NCBI GenBank assembly: GCA_022447165.1 | Contig: JAKVBR010000016.1 | Location: 1-16,342 of the forward strand | Source of the DNA: Phycisphaerales bacterium | GTDB lineage: Bacteria; Planctomycetota; Phycisphaerae; Phycisphaerales; SM1A02 | Length of the DNA stretch: 16,342 nt | Reading direction: 5' to 3' | The notes under the pieces: model-generated | Databases searched by the model: none | The model's input: the letters and a program-made list of their open reading frames with translations, nothing else | What the model was told of the DNA's origin: nothing | Shown: in pieces, positions 13,036 through 16,342 of the stretch | How the letters are laid out: the number at the start of each line of letters is the position of its first letter | Numbering within the stretch: position 1 is the first letter of the stretch | Position numbers and translations under genes: made by a program

Positions 13036-13148
13036 TCTCCGGTTTCGAGGGTCACACGGTAGTGTTTGACTCGGCGTCCTTTGCGTTTTGTCGCGACCAA
13101 CTGGTTCTCAAGTGAGCCTTGAAGGTCTACTAACTGATTTACAATCAA
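13032..13148 (-). CDS. Candidate small basic protein between rplC and rplD (38 codons)
   Basis: I do not recognise this frame. It opens at a TTG whose bases overlap the rplC stop codon (TTGA) and runs 38 codons to TAA. The sequence begins (L/M)IVNQLVDLQGSLENQLVATK and ends KGRRVKHYRVTLETGD. The middle and C-terminal half are Lys/Arg-rich, as expected of a ribosome-bound peptide. Against it: TTG is a rare start, no close Shine-Dalgarno is visible (GGAAG is about 20 nt away), an in-frame TAG sits just before it, and a 38-codon frame can arise by chance. The overlap with the rplC stop would allow coupled reinitiation. The spacer of about 190 nt is otherwise unexplained in an operon of short spacers. 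It could instead be an untranslated leader of rplD. Confidence 0.35.
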   Translation of the reverse strand: MIVNQLVDLQGSLENQLVATKRKGRRVKHYRVTLETGD

Positions 13149-13816
13149 CTAGCTGCGTTTTGCTTCTTCCTATTCAAGCGTTTTGCTTCACGAATGAGAA
13201 CCATGCCATTGTTTGGCCCAGGAATTGCACCTTTGACCAAGAGCAAGTTTCTCTCACTATCAATATTAATCACTGGCAAACTACGACAAGTAATTTGCTT
13301 GTTACCCATCTGACCAGCCATACGCTTACCCTTTTTAAGCTTAGGACCAGTACCAAGGTTTGTTGCGTGTCCGTTAATTGAACCAGGACTTCTGTGACGG
13401 CGTTTTACACCGTGGGATGCTTCTAGTCCTTTAAAGTTATGTCGTTTCATGCCGCCTTGGAAACCCTTACCTTTACTGGTTCCAACAACATCAACAAACA
13501 TGACTTCTTCAAACACTGAAACATCTAATGTTTGACCTGCTTCAAGTTCTGTTTCTTCTTCGAGTCGAACTTCGCGGTGGAATCGTTTTGGTGCAGTGCC
13601 CGCTTTTGCGTCGTGACCAATGATTGGCATCGTCGCACGACCTGGGCGCACATCTTCAAAACCGATTTGCACAGCGTTGTACCCATCAGTGTCTTCGGTC
13701 TTCACTTGTGTAACTACACAAGGACCCGCTTCGACGACGGTCACAGGAATGTTTGTGCCATCCTCAAGAAAGTATCTTGACATACCTATTTTTCGTCCGA
13801 GTAGTGTTTTGGACAT
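13145..13816 (-). CDS. rplC: 50S ribosomal protein L3 (uL3)
   Basis: uL3 reaches the peptidyl-transferase centre and is one of the two initiators of 50S assembly. It has 223 residues (family about 205-215). The start MSKTLLGRKIGMSRYFLEDG is diagnostic. VDVVGTSKGKGFQGGMKRHNF (about 108-128), HRSPGSINGHATN and KGKRMAGQMGNKQIT follow, with the typical LLLVKGAIPGPNNGMVLIRE near the end. A short basic tail (AKRLNRKKQNAAS) completes it. AAGGA lies 8 nt before the ATG. It follows rpsJ and is followed by an unusually long spacer before rplD. Confidence 0.98.
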   Translation of the reverse strand: MSKTLLGRKIGMSRYFLEDGTNIPVTVVEAGPCVVTQVKTEDTDGYNAVQIGFEDVRPGRATMPIIGHDAKAGTAPKRFHREVRLEEETELEAGQTLDVSVFEEVMFVDVVGTSKGKGFQGGMKRHNFKGLEASHGVKRRHRSPGSINGHATNLGTGPKLKKGKRMAGQMGNKQITCRSLPVINIDSERNLLLVKGAIPGPNNGMVLIREAKRLNRKKQNAAS

Positions 13817-13843
13817 TGTCGTCTTCCTTTACTGAAGGGTTAA

Positions 13844-13867
13844 GGTCAGGGGTCTTAAGACTTGACC
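13844..13867 (-). other. Imperfect inverted repeat in rpsJ-rplC spacer
   Basis: GGTCA and TGACC arms (5 bp) enclose the palindrome GTCTTAAGAC, with a 3-versus-1 internal loop. The RNA could fold as a stem of 5 plus 3 pairs with a UUAA loop. It occupies the middle of the 73-nt spacer before the rplC Shine-Dalgarno. It is a weak structure of unknown role. Confidence 0.3.
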
Positions 13868-13889
13868 GGAGTGACTTACGAAATGGCTG

Positions 13890-14192
13890 TTACGCCTTAA
13901 TTTTGACAAAGACCCCAGCGGGTACAACGAGACGGTTAAGAGCTTCGATTGTTTGTGCGTTGGGGTCTGAAATATCGATGATTCTTTTGTGAGTGCGAAT
14001 TTCAAATTGTTCACGTGACTTTTTATTCACAAATGTTGAACGATTGACGGTGTATACCTCGCGCCGTGTTGGCAGTGGTACAGGTCCCGCAACACGCGCA
14101 CCTGTTCGCTTTGCATGATCGACGATTTCTTTCGCCGAAGCATCAAGTGCTTGGTGGTCGTAGGCTTCCATTCTGATTCGAATACTCTGCAT
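13890..14192 (-). CDS. rpsJ: 30S ribosomal protein S10 (uS10)
   Basis: uS10 of the 30S head; also known elsewhere as NusE, the partner of NusB and NusG in antitermination. It is 100 residues from the chosen start, the usual 100-105. The start MQSIRIRMEAYDHQALDASA, then HAKRTGARVAGPVPLPTRRE, the VNRSTFVNKKSREQFEIRTH loop and an ending of VPAGVFVKIKA all match. The frame continues 15 codons upstream to 14237, but the ATG at 14190-14192 fits the family start and has AAGG about 8 nt upstream. It is the first gene of the operon, behind a near-consensus promoter. No str-operon genes (rpsL, rpsG, fusA, tuf) lie upstream. Confidence 0.97.
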   Translation of the reverse strand: MQSIRIRMEAYDHQALDASAKEIVDHAKRTGARVAGPVPLPTRREVYTVNRSTFVNKKSREQFEIRTHKRIIDISDPNAQTIEALNRLVVPAGVFVKIKA

Positions 14193-14224
14193 TACTGCCT
14201 TGCTCCGTCTTCTCTGACTCACAC

Positions 14225-14245
14225 TTGCTTGCAACACGCAAGCAA
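14225..14245 (-). promoter_or_regulatory. Perfect 8-bp hairpin in rpsJ leader
   Basis: TTGCTTGC-GTGTT-GCAAGCAA on the transcript is a perfect 8-bp stem with a GUGUU loop, in the 5' leader about 30 nt before the rpsJ ATG. It is preceded by a run of six U (14248-14253) and a G-rich segment. Its position suits leader control of the whole operon, comparable in role, though not in sequence, to the L4-responsive S10 leader of E. coli. That parallel is inference. Confidence 0.5.
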
Positions 14246-14285
14246 TTAAAAAATACCACCCCCCTAAATAGAGGGCGAATCAGGG

Positions 14286-14315
14286 ATTCTATCGAATCTA
14301 GGGCATACTTGTCAA
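14286..14315 (-). promoter_or_regulatory. Sigma70-type promoter of the S10 operon
   Basis: On the minus strand, TTGACA (14310-14315, perfect -35) is followed by an 18-nt spacer and TAGAAT (14286-14291, 5 of 6 bases of the -10 consensus). Transcription would begin near 14279, leaving a leader of about 85-90 nt before rpsJ. It is the only strong promoter seen for the 27-gene operon. A G8 run (14334-14341) lies about 20 nt upstream of the -35. Confidence 0.8.
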
Positions 14316-14378
14316 CGCATAACGGGCACCAATCCCCCCCCTTTTTAACCTTCCAACTCTTTGGTAAAGTGCCTTCCT

Positions 14379-15698
14379 ATGCCAGATTTCAAATCACTCT
14401 ATCTGTCCCTCATTTTGGCGTCAATTGCAGTAGCCGAACCGTACAAAAACGGCAGTGTTGGCTTCGCCCTAGACCTCCCAGAAGGTGCTTCCGTGACAGC
14501 ATCCAATGCAAATCCGCCTTCATGCCTCATTAGCGGCGGTCAAGATAACAATGTGTGGCATATACGGCTCGATCGCGGGGCAAATCCAGATGGATTGAGC
14601 CCAAAAAACATCGCTCTTGAGCTCAAAAACAAGCATTCTGACCCAACTGGGACAGAGATTATCCAAAATCAAGCCGTTTATATAGGTGACGCGACGGGTC
14701 ATTGGACTTTGATACAGGAAAAGGGCTCTGCTTCAGAAGCATTTTTTGGGTGGTTGGTGCTCCCTTTAAAAGGCGAACAATATATAGCCGCAAATTTGCT
14801 CACCACTGAATCTGGCTGGAGGGTGCATTCAAAGGCGATTAGCAGCATGATTGCCTCAATCACGCTTTTAGACCCTGCAGCCCTCATTCAAGAGCGGCTT
14901 GAACGCATCGAGCATTCTAGCAACCTTCTTAACTCTTTAAATGAAAGCACTTTAAGCCCCCTGCTGGCCATTGATGAATGGCGACGCATCACAATGTGGA
15001 ATGAGCAAGAGCAAAAGAATCAAGATATTGGTTACCTCCACCTCGTGTGTTGGAAGGGACCACCAAGTGCGATTGAGAATTTTGATACAAGAACTGAAAG
15101 CGAGGACGCAGGACTTATTGTTTCAGTGCAATCTCGCCTAGTTTCGGATGAATCGAGAGGCATCGTCGTTGATACCATTGCCCAATTTTGGATGAGTTTT
15201 GATGGAAAACGGGAGCAGTGGAAAAAACAGACCAAGCGTTGGATGGAAGGCGCTCAAGTGATGGAGAGCGAAACCGGCATCCTGATCCCAGCCAAACTAG
15301 GGCAACCACGAACTAAGTTGCGGGTATTCAGCGAAAACCTCACGTCGATGACAATTAATGATCCGTACGAGGTTGCCATTGAATCTCCTTGGCTACCGAA
15401 GGCGCTCCACTGGGTATTGCCAGAACTCTTAGCAACACAACAGAACGCAAGTTATTTTTGGAAGACGTTTGAGAATGCTGGTGGGTTGAAACAAATTACA
15501 ACTCGCATTGATCAAATCAATCGCTCAAACAATGCTATGCAAATCGATACTTCGTTTGGGGAACAAGGCGTTATCTTTGAAACTGTGCTTTCAAAGAACG
15601 GCAAGTTTCTTTCACAGAAACAAGCAGGTGGCCTTCGCATCGAACAAAGTTCACAAGCAGAACTTGAACCCATCTGGGCCCCTCGCAATCTTTGGTAA
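14379..15698 (+). CDS. Predicted exported protein of unknown function
   Basis: I do not recognise this family. It encodes 439 residues from the ATG at 14379. The frame also allows a TTG start six codons upstream (14361). No clear Shine-Dalgarno precedes either, unlike the ribosomal genes. Residues 1-19 (MPDFKSLYLSLILASIAVA) look like a Sec signal peptide with an AVA cleavage site before EPYKNG, so the product is probably periplasmic. Residues about 20-165 have a 'GSVGFALDLPEG...' start that recalls Mog1/PsbP or DcrB-like domains in outline, but this is only a hint. The rest is Trp-rich and unassigned, with no catalytic motif visible and only two Cys in the mature part. It is divergent from rpsJ and shares a spacer of about 185 nt with it. 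It ends base-to-base against the next gene. Confidence 0.85.
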   Translation: MPDFKSLYLSLILASIAVAEPYKNGSVGFALDLPEGASVTASNANPPSCLISGGQDNNVWHIRLDRGANPDGLSPKNIALELKNKHSDPTGTEIIQNQAVYIGDATGHWTLIQEKGSASEAFFGWLVLPLKGEQYIAANLLTTESGWRVHSKAISSMIASITLLDPAALIQERLERIEHSSNLLNSLNESTLSPLLAIDEWRRITMWNEQEQKNQDIGYLHLVCWKGPPSAIENFDTRTESEDAGLIVSVQSRLVSDESRGIVVDTIAQFWMSFDGKREQWKKQTKRWMEGAQVMESETGILIPAKLGQPRTKLRVFSENLTSMTINDPYEVAIESPWLPKALHWVLPELLATQQNASYFWKTFENAGGLKQITTRIDQINRSNNAMQIDTSFGEQGVIFETVLSKNGKFLSQKQAGGLRIEQSSQAELEPIWAPRNLW

Positions 15699-16342
15699 CT
15701 AAGTACTTGTAAACTGTGCTGATTCAGGGCATTCGTTTAAGTTTTGCTCAACATCAACTGTAAGTTGTTTCAACTGTTCTTCCAAATAACAAAAGAGTGG
15801 CCAGTCGCGTTTGTTTGCAACTTTCAACGATTGCTTCAGCAATTGCACATCAGGTCGCTCGCCGTGCTCATCGCGCATACTTTGCAAAGAATCAAAGCGT
15901 TGTTTGCGTTGCTCAGAATAGGGCTCTGCAACTTCAATTGAATGCACCATGTGAACAATGTCTTGTTCGATTGCACTTGGCACTGCGTACGCCTTCCTCG
16001 CATGTTCAATGGAAAGCACATCGAGGTCAAGTCGCAAGTCCGCAGAAACTGTAACTGTATTGGTGAGTTCAATACCAAGCCAGTTGCTCATCCATTCTTC
16101 CATCACGACGTCGTATCTTGCACCTCCAAGACCATGCACAAACAAATCTGCAAAGCCAATTCTTGCGAGTGCAGTCAATAGAAGGGCTTTGGGGTACATC
16201 CCGTTTGGCGTATCCCATATCGGAAACTCTCTACTTCCTAACATCGCAATTTCGGCTTCCGGATAATTGAATGCCGCTCTGTTGTACGCATCTCTACAGT
16301 CAGATTCGCGTACCCTCATTGCGTCAATGAACGTTTTCCCAA
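15699..16342 (-). CDS. Hypothetical protein, 5'-truncated by window edge
   Basis: 213 complete codons are visible and the frame stays open through the right edge (GKTFIDA precedes the internal ATG at 16319), so that ATG is probably not the true start and the N-terminal part is outside. No named family is recognised. The segment GMYPKALLLTALARIGFADL followed by FVHGLGGARYD looks conserved in style and is reminiscent of uncharacterised planctomycete proteins, from memory only. The C-terminal third is Gln/Glu/Lys-rich, probably helical, with possible coiled coil (LLKQSLKVAN and LEEQLKQLTVDVEQN). No signal peptide or membrane segment is seen in the visible part. It is convergent with the exported-protein gene, with stop codons adjacent and no terminator hairpin between. 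Confidence 0.75.
   Translation of the reverse strand, partial: GKTFIDAMRVRESDCRDAYNRAAFNYPEAEIAMLGSREFPIWDTPNGMYPKALLLTALARIGFADLFVHGLGGARYDVVMEEWMSNWLGIELTNTVTVSADLRLDLDVLSIEHARKAYAVPSAIEQDIVHMVHSIEVAEPYSEQRKQRFDSLQSMRDEHGERPDVQLLKQSLKVANKRDWPLFCYLEEQLKQLTVDVEQNLNECPESAQFTST

Noticed and set aside
14193..14237. 15-codon N-terminal extension of rpsJ
   Set aside because: The S10 family begins at the internal ATG. The extension lies in the leader and overlaps the loop and 5' side of the leader hairpin.
14294..14322. Plus-strand promoter with CATAAC as -10 for the exported-protein gene
   Set aside because: Only 4 of 6 bases match, and the expected -35 position (GAATCT) has no similarity to consensus.

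Overview
This window is almost entirely one bacterial ribosomal-protein super-operon, read on the minus strand from about 14.3 kb down to the left edge. It joins the classic S10, spc and alpha operons without a break. In transcription order the genes are rpsJ (S10), rplC (L3), rplD (L4), rplW (L23), rplB (L2), rpsS (S19), rplV (L22), rpsC (S3), rplP (L16), rpmC (L29), rpsQ (S17), rplN (L14), rplX (L24), rplE (L5), rpsN (S14), rpsH (S8), rplF (L6), rplR (L18), rpsE (S5), rplO (L15), secY, infA, rpmJ (L36), rpsM (S13), rpsK (S11), rpoA and rplQ (L17, cut by the left edge). Spacers are short, several genes overlap by one base, and nearly every gene has a clear Shine-Dalgarno sequence. A near-consensus sigma70-type promoter lies upstream of rpsJ at 14286-14315.

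The right end holds two genes outside the operon. A plus-strand gene at 14379-15698 is divergent from rpsJ and encodes a predicted exported protein of unknown function. It ends directly against a convergent minus-strand gene (15699 to the right edge), also unrecognised, which is cut by the window. No tRNA, rRNA, mobile element or CRISPR array was seen. No stretch longer than 300 bases lacks a gene.

The organism is probably a member of the Planctomycetota, perhaps a Phycisphaerae-like marine lineage. This is inference from protein style (L16, L17, SecY, acidic-tailed RpoA) and from the missing operon members, and no database search was possible. rpmD (L30) is missing between rpsE and rplO. adk and map are missing after secY. 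rpsD (S4) is missing between rpsK and rpoA.

Most of the window is conserved translation machinery, so the interest lies between and at the ends of the genes. (1) Several spacers carry perfect RNA hairpins just after stop codons. Examples are an 11-bp stem after S13, a possible three-way-junction leader before rpoA and a 7-bp stem before rplQ. (2) A small basic open frame of 38 codons sits between L3 and L4, overlaps the L3 stop codon, and closes inside a perfect hairpin. (3) S14 and L36 have both lost their zinc-binding cysteines except one. (4) RpoA, L15 and S5 carry long acidic tails, and L17 has a large internal insertion.
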